The notes: generated by a model from the letters alone, not told the origin. Shown: positions 49,606 through 60,170, numbered from the stretch's first letter. The stretch is DNA of 64,000 bases from Ixodes scapularis (GCF_016920785.2 NW_024609836.1:60297439-60361438), one strand, 5' to 3'. Numbers and translations are program-made.

Positions 49606-51189
49606 CCTTTAGATCTATACATTTTTTTTACATTGATATATATATCCTTTTAAGGACACAAGGTAGTATTTGTTTTGGTCTACGCATGTTTAAAAGTAGA
49701 TTTCACGCTGTGCAAACAATACAAGCATTTCTTTTTTCTAGATTCTTCATTATGACGAGATCTTGTGAATTACAGAGTATGTCAATTACGACTTATGTGT
49801 AAAAACGCAAGTTTGCGAGTTAATCAGGCAGGCATCTGTCAAGGTGCGCTGCGCATGAGAATTTTGTACATACCGACCATCTCCCCTTTTGTTTTTCGAC
49901 AAAAAATCGCCTTTAGTCCGGAAAACACCTACTCCAAGCAAGACACGGGCTATTAAAAACATACAAAAAAAAAATACTCCAAGCGAGACGCAGACATTCG
50001 AATGTTCCATACTATTGTCGGACATCAACGCAACAACATACAAGATAAAAAAAAAAAAAAAAAAAAAAGAGATATATTAGAGTTATTTGAAAACTCCACG
50101 TCTGTCGCACGACGCCGACACGATAGCGGTACTACACACTTGCACGACGCCCCCGTGCTATGTCAGTCAGCCACCTCCGAGCCAACAAAGGGAAGCTTAA
50201 TTATCTCCGCCGAGCTCGACGAATGTGCCAGTTCTGCGGCTGCTGACTGATACGGGACAGTGCTCTGCAGGGCGAATTCTTTGTCTTCGACAAGAAGGAG
50301 AGACTCCCTACCTGGCAGCTCTGGGTCCTTAGTAATGAGTAGCGGAGCCCACCCGGCTCGAAGAACGGGACCGTCGTTTTGGCTAACAAGCAAGCCACGA
50401 ACGTCACCTCCGCTCGAGTATGACAGCGGGTCAAGTGGCTGCCGCTTACGGTTTGAGTAGACGTGTCATCGATCACACGACGAATCGATGCGACATTAAT
50501 GAGCCGTAATGAGCTCACGCTGCCTTGTGGCATCAATGACATGTCCTTGGTGTTTTCACCGTAGTACCAAAGTGATATTCATTCCAAGAGCATCAGTTAT
50601 CGCAAACATTTGCGCCAGAGAGAAAATGAAAATGCTGGGTTCACCTGCGCCCTCACAGAGTTGCCGAATTTGCTTGCCGTGCCTCTCCCTATTCGCGATT
50701 ATAGATTTTTTTTTTTCTTTTTTTTTTCCGATACGAGCGGATTGTTTAGAGGAAGCAGGAACGGGTAGTTTCCGCAGGTGTTGTAAAGCGAGCGTTTTCT
50801 TTATCACAATGGCCAGTTTATCAGAAGCCAGTGTTTGCTCTCAGGGTGGATACGTTAGCACAACCATATACTGCCACCCTGCAAACATGCGTATTCAGCA
50901 TTTCTTACATTCTACATCTGAGAGACGAATTCCATTTTCAGGATATGAACTAACGTCCCTGGATGACACGAAGGCGTCAGGAATTTCAACAAAGTCAGTG
51001 CTTATAGAAACCCTAATTACTGACTGATAGCAAGGTTCGGCCAAACTGAATATTGCAGTGTCTCCAGAGTCCCGATACATCTGCCCTCCAGTAGTGCAAA
51101 GGGACAAGCTACCTACCATTTTTTGGGGGAACTTCTGGTCGAATGGAAGAACAATATAGCCCTGTTCTAAGTTAAGAAACCAAACAAAC
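49601..51189. other. EHD intron segment, nothing assignable
   Basis: Contains A and T runs. Open frames of 110-172 codons on both strands overlap one another between 50200 and 51280 with no recognised domain. Confidence 0.3.
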
Positions 51190-51250
51190 TCCGTTTCGAC
51201 CAAACAGCCTTCTTCAGGTACCTGAAGAAGACCGTTTGGTCGAAACGCCG
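51190..51250. ncRNA. Second hammerhead-like palindrome, probably inactive
   Basis: The plus strand reads CTGAAGA-A-GACC-GTTT-GGTC-GAAAC, a core with four-pair helix II. The left arm on minus reads CTGAAGA-A-GGCTGTTTGGTC-GAAAC. They face each other around GGTACC. The triplets that follow, GCC and GGA, lack the U needed at the cleavage site, and helix I pairing is poor. Same architecture as 49322-49500, with the extra A as well, but decayed. Confidence 0.45.
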
Positions 51251-52252
51251 TTTTCCTCCTTGCCTTCTGCACTTTTCCCTTCATATTAGTACTAATACAC
51301 TAACAGTACCCGGCAGAACCCCACATCTTCAGAACAAACTCCTTTCGCAAAGCCCTCCACCTTTCCTCTTTACCAGAGCAAATGCTAGAGACGAGGCAAG
51401 TCCCTCCTTGCCTCCACTCCAGCGTTTGCTCTCCTAAAGGCGAAAGAGTAGAGAGCTTTGCAGAAAAAGCTTGTCCAGGTTTCTTAACCTGCTTCAGATT
51501 ACAATAATACTAGAGTCCTGAGTAATCGTTTTTCGTAAGTAAGCTTATGCTTCGAACTGGACTGCCGAAACCCATACCCACCCAGAAAATGCATGAATGT
51601 GTGAATTACATTTTAAGTGCTATACTGACGAACAAAAAACGTTACTGCCAGGTTAGTAGTGCATCGCTGATACGTCCTACAGTGGTACTATAACGTTACA
51701 CTCTCGATTCATTAGATTAGAGTCACTGGGTGGAATTTTGCAGAATAACACATTCCATGTGCCTGGTACAGGGTAAAAAATAAATCTTGCAAGCTTATTC
51801 TGACATGCGTGCTATCAGTTAAAACAAGGTATGCTACAGCTGCTGACAGGCAAAGAATTTAATAGAAGCTCTTCTCCCAGTACGTGCTCACTGTCTTCCA
51901 CCAGAGTACCTGCCAAACTCTGAACCTGTGAGTAACCATAGTTTATTCTACCATGCCACACTGTGTAATGTCTTGCCACCTGCAAACGGTGTTTTCCTGT
52001 CTGCTCCGTAGACATACCTCTAGCTATTAAAAAAATGAATGAACTGCAATAACATACAAAACGTGGATTCTAACAAGATGATTCCGTCTATGGTGGCTCC
52101 ACTCATCTCCACCGGACGTCGGTGAGCTGAAGGAGGGAAGGTTTGAGTACTATGCACATCCAAAGATTGTGCACGTTACACGAGAGCTACTAGCCTCTAT
52201 TAAACTGCCAGGTAATTGTCACGTAAAGATGATGCATGTCCAAGTACTATGG
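51251..52252. other. EHD intron segment, nothing assignable
   Basis: Unassigned unique-looking sequence without recognised elements. Confidence 0.3.
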
Positions 52253-52260
52253 GGTGTACT

Positions 52261-52430
52261 CAGGGGCGGATGCAGGAATTTCCTGGGGGGGGGGGATCAG
52301 GTGTTGGTCAGCGTACCATATGTTTAGGAACACCCTCCTCCTCTCTCTCATTTCAAGTTCTAAATTTTACACATGCAGAAATCAAGAGGGGGGTCAGGAC
52401 ATCCAGACCCCCCCTTTAAATCCACCCCTG
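52261..52430. mobile_element. hAT-type MITE, 170 bp, TSD GGTGTACT
   Basis: Perfect 8-bp duplications GGTGTACT (52253-52260 and 52431-52438). Ends CAGGGGCGGATGCAGGAA (left) and, on minus, CAGGGGTGGATTTAAAGG (right). This CAGGGGCGGAT end style is widespread among animal hAT elements. Confidence 0.88.
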
Positions 52431-52589
52431 GGTGTACTCACGAGTGCTATTTCGTTGGAAACGTGAGATTAAACAGTACTATATGCTACAATCAAGTATG
52501 CAGCTGTATGCAGATGATAAGCATTATTGACATTAGCTATGTCTAATCCACACCTTTGCCTGTCAGTCCGATGGCATTTTTGTCATACT

Positions 52590-53175
52590 GAGTTGTTCTA
52601 TAATGGTCAACTGCCCCTTATTATGTTGGTCTACAACAATTAACTGACCCTTTGTGTGTTGGTCTACAGTGGTTAGCTATACCTTACTGTTGGTCTACAA
52701 AGGTAAGTTGTCCTTTACCATTTGTCTACAAATGTTAGCTGTCTCCTATTGCTGGTCTACAGAGTTAGGTACTGTAGGCTACTGGTGGTCTATGAAGGTT
52801 AGCTGTCTTTAACTGTTGGTATACAAAGTGGCTGTCCCTCGTTAGTCCAGAATGGTCAGCTGCCCCTTATTATCGGTCTACAGAGGTTAGCTGTTGATTA
52901 CTGTTGGTCTACAGAGGTTAGCTGTTGATTACTGTAGGTCTACAGAGGTTAGCTGTACATTACCACTGGTCTATGAAGGTTAGCTGTCCCTTGTTCATCT
53001 ACTATGGTCAGCTGTCCCTTGCTGTGTTGGTGTAGAAAGATTAGCAGTACCTCACTATAGGTCTACAAAGGTAAGCTGCTCCTTACCATTGGCCTACCAA
53101 GGTTAGCTGTCCCTTACTGTTGGTCTACAAAGACTAGGCTTCGCTGAACCTTATTGTTGTTCTACAGTGGTTAGC
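52590..53175. repeat. 31-bp minisatellite beside the EHD splice donor
   Basis: About 18-19 units around GGTCTACAGAGGTTAGCTGT plus a variable TTGATTACTGT-type tail. The exact 31-bp spacing is seen at 52875, 52906 and 52937; other units are diverged and vary in length. It ends within 20 bp of the EHD exon 1 donor. Confidence 0.85.
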
Positions 53176-53193
53176 TGAAAAGAGGTCACATAC

Positions 53194-54108
53194 CTTCGCA
53201 AGTCTGGCTCTCTTGATAAGGTCGTTGAGTTTTCTTAGGGCAGCGTTGCGGGGCAGTCCCTGGATGTCGTTGAAGAGGTCCTGCTCCTCGACCTCGAACA
53301 ACTTCCGGTTCGTGTCGTAGCGCAGCGGCTGGTCCCAGAAGGACCCTATGTAGACGCGGGCCACTTCGGGCGTGTTCAGCACTTTGCCTAGGGACCACAT
53401 GAGGGCGCCGTAGACGCGCATCAGCTGTTGATGGTCCACCATATCCGCCTTGTTCAGCACGATCCGGATCTTGTCGTCGTGTCCTCGCAGCGCCTCGATG
53501 CTCCGTCGGAACTCATCTGAGATGTCGAGCTTGTGGGCGTCGAACAGAAGAATGATCCTGTCCACGCGCTCGGCAAACCACTCCAGGACCCCGGTGAAGT
53601 CGTAGCCGCGGTCCACCCGCTGCTTCTCGCCGGAGAGGATGCCCGGCGTATCGATGATGGTCATGCTTTGGAGCACGGGAGAAGCCAGCGTCGAGCACTG
53701 GAACCGGTTCAAAAAGGAGTTGCCGAACTTGGCCAGCGGTCGGAACTGCTTCTTGGGGTCCACTACCAGTGCGTTACCCGGGATCACACCTTCCTGGTCG
53801 CTGTACATGACCGCGATGAAGCGGTCCGTGGTCGGTTCCGGCCCGATTCGGATGCCCGGGAAGTCGCGCTCCAGGAGGTAGCGAATGAACGTGGTCTTGC
53901 CCGTCGAGTACTGACCGACTAGGAGTATCATCGGTTTAGACTCGAAGTCGGGGTCCGCCAGCGGCGGCGAGTGGAAGTCATGGAAGAGGTAGTGTTCCTC
54001 CAGAGGGAGGATCTTCGCCTTGTAGATCTGTTTGAGGCCCTCGACCACCGTGTTGTAGATCTCCGGGTGCTTCTTGCGGCTGTCGTCGGTGTTGAGCCAG
54101 CTGAACAT
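53194..54108 (-). CDS. EHD (Past1) dynamin-related ATPase, first coding exon
   Basis: The exon encodes residues 1-305 and starts at an ATG with a good context (CACC before it). It begins MFSWLNTDD, like other EHDs. P-loop GQYSTGKT at 65-72, switch DTPGILSG at 153-160 and NKAD at 219-222 define the G domain, which in this family hydrolyses ATP. The stretch after it (RNAALRKLNDLIKRARLAK) is the start of the helical membrane-binding region. The exon ends with a gtatgt donor in phase 0 and continues 41.6 kb away at 11547. EHDs oligomerise on tubular endosomes and drive endocytic recycling; a single EHD (Past1) is usual in arthropods. The plus-strand frames across it are shadows. Confidence 0.96.
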
Positions 54109-54873
54109 GGTGAAGCCGTCGGGTTCCGCGATGCCCCTCAGATGACAGTCCCGCCGCGAGCTCGGAGGGGTTTAAAAAAAAATAGGCCCGCAAAACCGGC
54201 GCTGCTTAAACTTTCCTGCGGGCGCCGCCGAGTCGGACAGCTTTTCGCGTAGCACAGGCCGCCCCTTCGAAGCAGTCGGCTGGCTCACGTCACTCCTCCC
54301 GTTGTTGCGTTGCCCTCCGCTAGGAGACGAGACTTCCGGTTGACGCCACTTCCTTCGCGTCGTGATGATGATAGCGCCTTTACGATCGACGCGCCGCACG
54401 CCGAACAAGCGTCAATGGCGTTAACTAACCGAAGCATTTGTTTTTTCTGTATTATGCCGGCGTGTCTGGAGCGACTGGAGTTGCTGTACGTTAAATTTAA
54501 TTAACCTGGCGCATTCGGTGACTGTTTTGGGCCACACCAACGGCAACTGTTCTTTTTAAGGCAGTGGAAAGCGTCACGCCAATGGTTTCGACCACACCCC
54601 GACATCCTGTATTACTTTGAAGAGTAACTAGTCAATATTTTATGATTAAACGGCATTGCTCGCATCGCAAGACATGAACGAATAATGTTAATACATTGGA
54701 CCGCAGTCAACAACGTGAGATCTGTGGAAACGCAACACAAAAACAAGTCCAAAAGCAGGCAAAGTTGGCGGCACCAGCAGTAGCAGACGATACGTCAGAC
54801 CCACTGGAAATCCCCCAAATAGAAGACGACACACCTTCGGCCCCAGCGACTTTGCTTTGTTGCATGCCGAATT
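54109..54873 (-). promoter_or_regulatory. EHD 5' UTR and promoter region, up to the XRCC3 stop
   Basis: This 765-bp interval separates the EHD start from the XRCC3 stop. It is GC-rich near EHD. An ETS-type site CCGGAAGT (minus; 54332-54339) and a second GGAAGT (54348-54353) sit about 225-245 bp upstream of the EHD ATG. No TATA box is evident. The rest must hold the XRCC3 3' UTR. Functional use is inferred. Confidence 0.45.
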
Positions 54874-55938
54874 TCACTGCTCCAACGTCAACAGGGTTAC
54901 AACCCGAGGATCGCCGACTTCAATGCCTTGTACGCCGCGCTGAGTCACGACGTACAAACACCCCTCGGGACGATGAGGTAAGCTCGGAGAACACACCACC
55001 TGCAACCTTCGAACGTTCACCTCAGGTTCGGCCGAGTTTCTCGCGCCCGCGTACGTAAGCGCGGTCTTGGACACGAACAACCTAGTCGTCACGACGTTGC
55101 CCCACGTCAGGCCCAGGCTTGGCACGCAGGAAGCCCCAGTCACAGGAAACATCGGATGATCCGAAGAGATCAAATCCGTCACCTGATTCACGCAGAGCAC
55201 CGCGACTCCGGACCGCCAGATACGATCCAAAACAGTCCCCAGTTTCCGCAGATCGGCGGCCCGTTGTATCCCTTGGTCCTGTTCGTACTCGGAACGAAAC
55301 AGGGCGGCCACCGAGTCCAAGACAAGGAGACCGACTCGCTTAGTTCGTCGAAGCGATGGAAGCGTAGTTTCCAGACAAGTCATCAGCATGGCGAGCTCTC
55401 CGACGTGCGACACCAACACGTTGTCGGACAGCGACCTTCCGGCAGGTCCCAGCTCTCGCTGCATCTGGCGAAGTCTTCGATCTGGAAACCTATCTTCGGT
55501 GCAGATGTACACGACGTAAATTGGCATGCCGTCGCCCAACGACCGCTGGGCCATCAGCGATAGCTGCAAGCAGAACTGGGTTTTTCCACTGCCGCTCTCG
55601 CCGCTCAGCTCGGTTACACCGCGCGTCGGTAGCCCGCCACCCAGAAACCTATCGAGAATCGGACATCCGAAAGACAGTGTAGATTGACCGCTGTCGAGAT
55701 CGTATAGCGACGTGAAAGGGCTACATTTCTGACCGCTTGAATCGGTTAACGCAAGCTGGCAGACGATTTTGGTCACCTCGTCTGCTTCGGCATCCGTGAA
55801 TCCTGTGGCGAGTTGCAGTTCTGGTCGGGTGAGCTTGAAAATCGCTGCAGCGTCCGTCAGCCGAGACACTTCTAGCGCATTGTAGTACTTGTCCAACGCT
55901 TTACATTGTTTGAAAGCGTTGTTGCGTGATGTTTGCAT
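54874..55938 (-). CDS. XRCC3, RAD51 paralogue, single exon
   Basis: A 354-residue uninterrupted frame. Visible: an N-terminal helical part (VSRLTDAAAIFKLTRPELQL), the paralogue signature LSFGCPILDRFLGGGLPTRG (88-107), Walker A GESGSGKT (113-120), YICTEDRFPDRRLRQM (144-159), Walker B GLLVLDS (203-209), VLCVNQVTDLI (248-258) and LGLTWGNVVTTRL. YICTED.FP, VLCVNQVT and LG.TW.N match XRCC3 better than RAD51C, XRCC2 or RAD51 as I remember them. Length is close to human XRCC3 (346). XRCC3 pairs with RAD51C (CX3 complex) in homologous recombination and fork protection in the nucleus. The absence of introns is notable next to genes with very long ones, yet the frame is intact and has its own E2F-like site upstream, so it is probably the working gene. 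Confidence 0.93.
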   Translation of the reverse strand: MQTSRNNAFKQCKALDKYYNALEVSRLTDAAAIFKLTRPELQLATGFTDAEADEVTKIVCQLALTDSSGQKCSPFTSLYDLDSGQSTLSFGCPILDRFLGGGLPTRGVTELSGESGSGKTQFCLQLSLMAQRSLGDGMPIYVVYICTEDRFPDRRLRQMQRELGPAGRSLSDNVLVSHVGELAMLMTCLETTLPSLRRTKRVGLLVLDSVAALFRSEYEQDQGIQRAADLRKLGTVLDRIWRSGVAVLCVNQVTDLISSDHPMFPVTGASCVPSLGLTWGNVVTTRLFVSKTALTYAGARNSAEPEVNVRRLQVVCSPSLPHRPEGCLYVVTQRGVQGIEVGDPRVVTLLTLEQ

Positions 55939-57001
55939 AGCAAAAACTTTGCTGGGATAGCAACCAACTCACCAACTCTCAAGCTAAATAACGGCAGACA
56001 TGGCGCGAAAAGTGGGTGTTGATGTCGATGACGGTTCCATCGTCGCGGTTCGAGTCAGTCATGAAATAGCATGTCGAAATCATTCACGTGATTTATTTGA
56101 TGAGCAATTTTCAATTAATTACCTCATTAAAAAAAAGTAATAATAATCATCACTAAAACAATCTAATCCAACTCGTCCCAGTTCACCCAAGGGTCCCTAA
56201 AACGGTTTATGTTGATCTATGTACAAAACAAAAAGCAGACGATATTTCCTGTTCCTGCACTCGATTGCAAGTGGCTAAGCATAATCCCCTCCAAAATTAG
56301 TTTATATCCCGACTTGACCCGGCACAACAAAAACAAAAATTAACTTATGCATGAATGTCAACTTCCATCTTTTCCCCGAACCACAAAAGAAAATATTGTA
56401 CACTAATGCCACTCAAGAACAAGTTCCACCAGTCTGAATTCTGGAACTTCCAGCGTTCCTTTGAATTTAATCTTTTGTCTTCAGTAGAAATGTAACCACA
56501 CATAAACTTCCTCCATCACAGTAGAGCGCTTAAAAATAAACACAATAATAATAATAATAAAAAAAAAAAAACCTCAAAGAATTCAAAACCGTAGAACAAA
56601 CATTGCAAACATCCTTTAGAAAATCATGTTTTCCGAATGCAGCGGACGGCCACCGCAGCAGACGGCTTTTGTAGCAGACGATGCCTGCCTTAGCAGACAA
56701 CTTTTCAATCTTTCTATGTCCAACAGACAAAACGTTGCCTGCTTTTCACGTGCAAGGATCGAACAAAGAAACAAAGCTGCACACTTCGGTCCCACATTGA
56801 TTGTGCTTGTCAACGAGATGCAATAAACGGGCGCAAAGCGTCGGCCAGCCAGTGCGCGCCCGTACGAAAGAGAATAACGGCTGCACTCATCTACCACTGT
56901 TCCTTCCTTTGGGCATTGTCAACAACTTCCTGCTTTGCGGTCGTTTGTCCGAAGGGCACCCCTTTGTCACAGCCTGAAAGCGTCCTTTCTTGTTTCGTCT
57001 T
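55939..57001. other. XRCC3 upstream region and GTF2A1 3' UTR
   Basis: This interval holds the short XRCC3 promoter (55939-about 56060) and, further right, the probable 3' UTR of GTF2A1. A minus-strand AATAAA lies near 56095, but its use is unproven. An A/T-rich repeat (ATA)n lies at 56545-56573. Confidence 0.4.
56002..56010 (-). promoter_or_regulatory. E2F-type site upstream of XRCC3
   Basis: On minus TTTCGCGCC, a match to the E2F consensus TTTSGCGC, 64 bp upstream of the XRCC3 start codon. E2F control would fit the S-phase role of RAD51 paralogues. A single motif match, so inference. Confidence 0.45.
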
Positions 57002-57109
57002 TCACCACTCTGCGTCACCCACGGCTTTCTGGAATACGTAGTCCTTCCCTTGTAGGTTCATGATGCCATCCTTGAAGTGAAACTTCCAACGGTTGCGACT
57101 CCGTGAGAT
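57002..57109 (-). CDS. GTF2A1 (TFIIA alpha/beta) last coding exon
   Basis: The exon encodes the last 35 residues plus TGA: ISRSRNRWKFHFKDG, IMNLQGKDYVFQKAVGDAEW. Human ends SKNKWKFHLKDGIMN... IGDAEW. This is the beta-subunit C-terminus that forms the TFIIA beta-barrel with gamma and contacts TBP-DNA. Acceptor is ctttcctag (intron ends at 57110), phase 0. The Trp-Lys-Phe core and the terminal GDAEW are unchanged from the vertebrate form. Confidence 0.95.
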   Translation of the reverse strand: MSRSRNRWKFHFKDGIMNLQGKDYVFQKAVGDAEW

Positions 57110-57708
57110 CTAGGAAAGAAAACAAGGGTGCAATTGACATGTCACAGATTGCTCTTAATTATCCCAAATGCTAGGTGCCGTGTTTAACAGACTACTGTCC
57201 ACGCTCGGTGTACAGTCTGCAGACGGTGCATAGTTTTCACCCAGCATGGACTTTTCACCGTGTGCCAAAAAGCCTCATAAACAGCACACCTTAAAACATG
57301 CGTGCTTTAATAATGAACAAAGAAGCTTGCATCGTAGAGATATCACCATTAACTCAATCTGTCCTTTACAAGTTCCCCCCTCATCATAACTAGTAAATTA
57401 GGAGAAAGAAAAAAAAAACCTCGTATAGTTTGCACAACATAAAAATTTAAACTTTTAAGCCTGTATAGCTTGCAGACTATGGTCCGGCAAATAAAATGGC
57501 TCGAGAAACGGGCCTCTTGGCAGTGGCCAATACGATACCTGTCTTATTTCTGTGCGATGCATAGTTCCCACAGAAAATGTTTTGGCCGATGTTCGGAGGA
57601 AAACCCGGTACAATACCAGATGCAAAACGTCTCACGAATGCAGCGCACAAACTTCGACAAAGCCAATCCAAGCCGGCTAAGCAGACAAGATGGAGACAAG
57701 GTCCTCAC
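57110..57708 (-). other. GTF2A1 intron
   Basis: Donor gtgagg at 57708, acceptor at 57110. No other feature recognised. Confidence 0.6.
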
Positions 57709-57798
57709 CTTGTCGTACTGGCATACGACCACATTGTCGATCTCGAAATTCTCCGTGGCCTCCTCGTCGGAAACGTCGTCGTCCGAATTGAGGGGTTC
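57709..57798 (-). CDS. GTF2A1 exon, acidic beta segment
   Basis: 30 residues, phase 0 at both ends: EPLNSDDDVSDEEATENF, then EIDNVVVCQYDK. The human counterpart is EPLNSEDDVSDEE followed by ENVVVCQYDK. VVVCQYDK is the first strand of the TFIIA beta barrel domain. Acceptor ttgttccag, donor AAG/gtgagg. The preceding exon reads EGDEEV and the next ISRSRN, as in the human order. Confidence 0.95.
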
Positions 57799-58059
57799 CT
57801 GGAACAAAGGAAAAGGCGACGCCTGAGTACGAAACTATCGAGTTTAGTAAACAGTGATTGGACGATACCCAGGGTTAGGTCATCCCAATCCGATCCAATC
57901 CAATCCAAGCACGGATCGGAGCATCTTGACAATATTTTTTGCAGCCTGCCACTGCTGTTGATAATTTCCATATCATACGGTAGAGGCTTGTTAAGAATAA
58001 CTTAGCAAGAATTTTCACATGAATAAAACAGATAAAATCCATTTAGTAGCTAGCATTAA

Positions 58060-58831
58060 AGGGATACAGTAATGGAAAATGGAAATATACCTCTCACATT
58101 CAGGAACAAGCTAGACGTGATCAACAATATCCGCTAAAGACTATCGCACGCTTGTATTTGGAACGGATGGCTATACTTTTCGTTCCAAATGGTTGATTCT
58201 GGAAAGCGTTCGAAGAGTAGCCATTGGAGAGTGTGATGAGTCTCGGGAAATCGGATGCCTCCAGTGCGTTAGTGGCATCACGTTTCCCTTCCCAGGCAAG
58301 GCTACAGCTAGGCCGGCATAGTTACGAGCTTCGCCACTTGGCGGCATCGACGCTTCACAACTTAGCCGTTTGAGATGCCCGAGGACCAATTGGACGATGA
58401 GCGGAGGCGAAGTGAGTCACTTGCGCCCCAAACCTACGCCGACCTCCTCCTCCTCCTTGGTCTCACCCCCCCCTCACCCCCCCCCCCCCCCCCCCCCCTC
58501 CGCCTTCCCCTTCTTTTCTATTACTCAGCCGCGGGAGCTGAATAGGCGCACGAAAGAAGGAATTTTGGTGTGGCCAAGTTTTTTACAGCCTTCGCGCACT
58601 CGCACCTCGGCGCCATTTCCGTAGAATGGCGCCGCTTTTTGGGGAAGGTCGACGTGACGGCATTTTAAGTAGATTTGGGAACACGCACCAGGTGGAACTT
58701 GTTAATCGTTTCATTTTCTTTAAGTGAAGCTTTAGTGTCTTTTTGAACAAAAAATTGGTGTCTGTGGTGTTGCCACAAAATAGTTGACGTTTAGATACCA
58801 GAATGGCTGCTAATTTCGTTTCGGTATCCCT
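58060..58831. mobile_element. TTAA-target MITE, 772 bp
   Basis: TTAA on both sides (58056-58059 and 58832-58835) with ends AGGGATACAGTAATGG and, on minus, AGGGATACCGAAACGAAA. TTAA is the target of piggyBac and Kolobok elements; the short AGGGATAC end and absence of CCC start lean to Kolobok-like. No ORF. It contains a long C tract (58481-58498). Confidence 0.72.
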
Positions 58832-59599
58832 TTAAGGAAAATTCGCCCATTTTTAATGGGGTTATGGGAAGAGTTGATTCCCTGATGAATGTATCCAATT
58901 CAGAGGGTCGGGTACAAGTTCTCAAGCTCAGACTTGAAACCAACTATTATGACAACCCTGCATGTTGCCAGAGAGGCACATATGTAATCTACACTTATGC
59001 CTGTAGAAAACAGACGACACAGTCTTCGAAAGCATGAAGCTACAAAGCACTGCTGCATGTTCCTTACTTTTCATTTGTGATAAAGATGCATCGACTGGTA
59101 CTATAGCATATTACCCCAAACTCATATTGGGTGAGCAATTGTGCGAAAGAAAGCAAAAAAACAATGGAAAAGTGTACAGCGTGGCCGAAATGAATTGAAC
59201 ACACTTTAGACTGACCGCGCGTGAACAGGTTTCTCAACTTGTTGCACTGGGATTTACCACAGGGGTGCTCAAATCTGGTGCATTCATTAATTGAGAGTAT
59301 GAATACATGAAACCTCCAGAGTCAAAAGAAGAAAATAAAAACTGGTTTTGTCTATGAAAAAATTATTGCCAAGCCTTTTATCTCAAAATCATCAGAAAAT
59401 CGTTTTGGACTATTCTGGCATTTACTGCGATTGAAAACTTTGTGAAATGGAAAGAAAATAAAATTAGTTTACCTATTCTTCACTTCATCTGGCCCAAATG
59501 AGCACCACAGTAACATATTTTTTTTACTGTACATGCAAAGTATAGAAAAAAAAAGTTTTTGATTTTTCTTAATTGACTCAGGTGAGCCAATCTTTCCAC

Positions 59600-60170
59600 A
59601 GTTTTTGTGAAAGCTTCCATCAACTTCAAGCATTAGAGTGCACAGAAAGTGCAGATGGCACCAGACAATGCACAGCAATATCAGATGAATTGGACGACAT
59701 GCACAGTGAGTGCACAAAAAGCAGACAGCATCAGACAACTAGCACAGGGAAAGCTAAAGGAATCAGTTGTCGTGCAGAGGTATGTGTGAAGAGAGCACAA
59801 AATAGCTGATGGCATTAGATGAAATGCAAAGATAACGGAGTGCACGGGGAAAGCAAACGACATCCAATGATATGTAGCAATAACTAAAGAATCAGACAAC
59901 ACGCGGGAGCAAAGCAGATGGCACGCAGGGGCACACCAAAGGGAGACGGCATCAGATGACACGCACAGGGAAAGCTAACGGCATCCAATGATACGCAAAA
60001 ATAACTAATGAATCGGACAAACACGGGGGAAGAGCAGACGGCACGCAGGAGCACACAAAAGGCAGACGGTGTCAGACGACATGCACAGGCAAAGCACAGG
60101 GAAAGCACATGGCATCGGATGACACCCAGGAAGAACGGAAAGAGTGCAGACAAGCAGAGAACCCTAAAGC
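59600..60170. repeat. Degenerate tandem repeat in GTF2A1 intron
   Basis: The words GGCATCAGATGACA, GCACACAAAAGGCAGAC, CACAGGGAAAGC and AATAACTAATGAATCGGACAA recur in the same order many times, roughly every 35-45 bp, with larger units of about 125 bp (for example CATCCAATGATA at 59860 and 59985). Strongly diverged between units. Confidence 0.7.

Larger units (their letters stand above)
11548..53193 (-). other. Single giant EHD intron, 41,646 bp
   Basis: It runs from the gtatgt donor at 53193 to the tgtcctgcag acceptor at 11548, phase 0. Both borders are consensus and the protein reads through without gap. It contains no recognisable host gene on either strand; the contents are mobile elements, satellites and unassigned sequence, listed separately. 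Because the whole interval is in one contiguous sequence without Ns, the intron size is read directly, barring mis-assembly. Confidence 0.9.

Noticed and set aside
50509..51284. 172-codon plus frame and 129-codon minus frame
   Set aside because: They overlap each other, resemble no family I know, and the minus one runs through the hammerhead-like palindrome. Could be a decayed element but I cannot support it.
53533..54252. Plus-strand frames opposite EHD exon 1
   Set aside because: Antisense shadows of a clear P-loop ATPase exon.
54696..55563. Plus-strand frames of 120 and 135 codons
   Set aside because: Antisense to XRCC3, low-complexity products, no splice logic.
56000..56143. Plus-strand ATG frame MARKVGVDVDDGS..., 47 codons, divergent from XRCC3
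   Set aside because: Too short, overlaps the E2F-like site, no recognised similarity.
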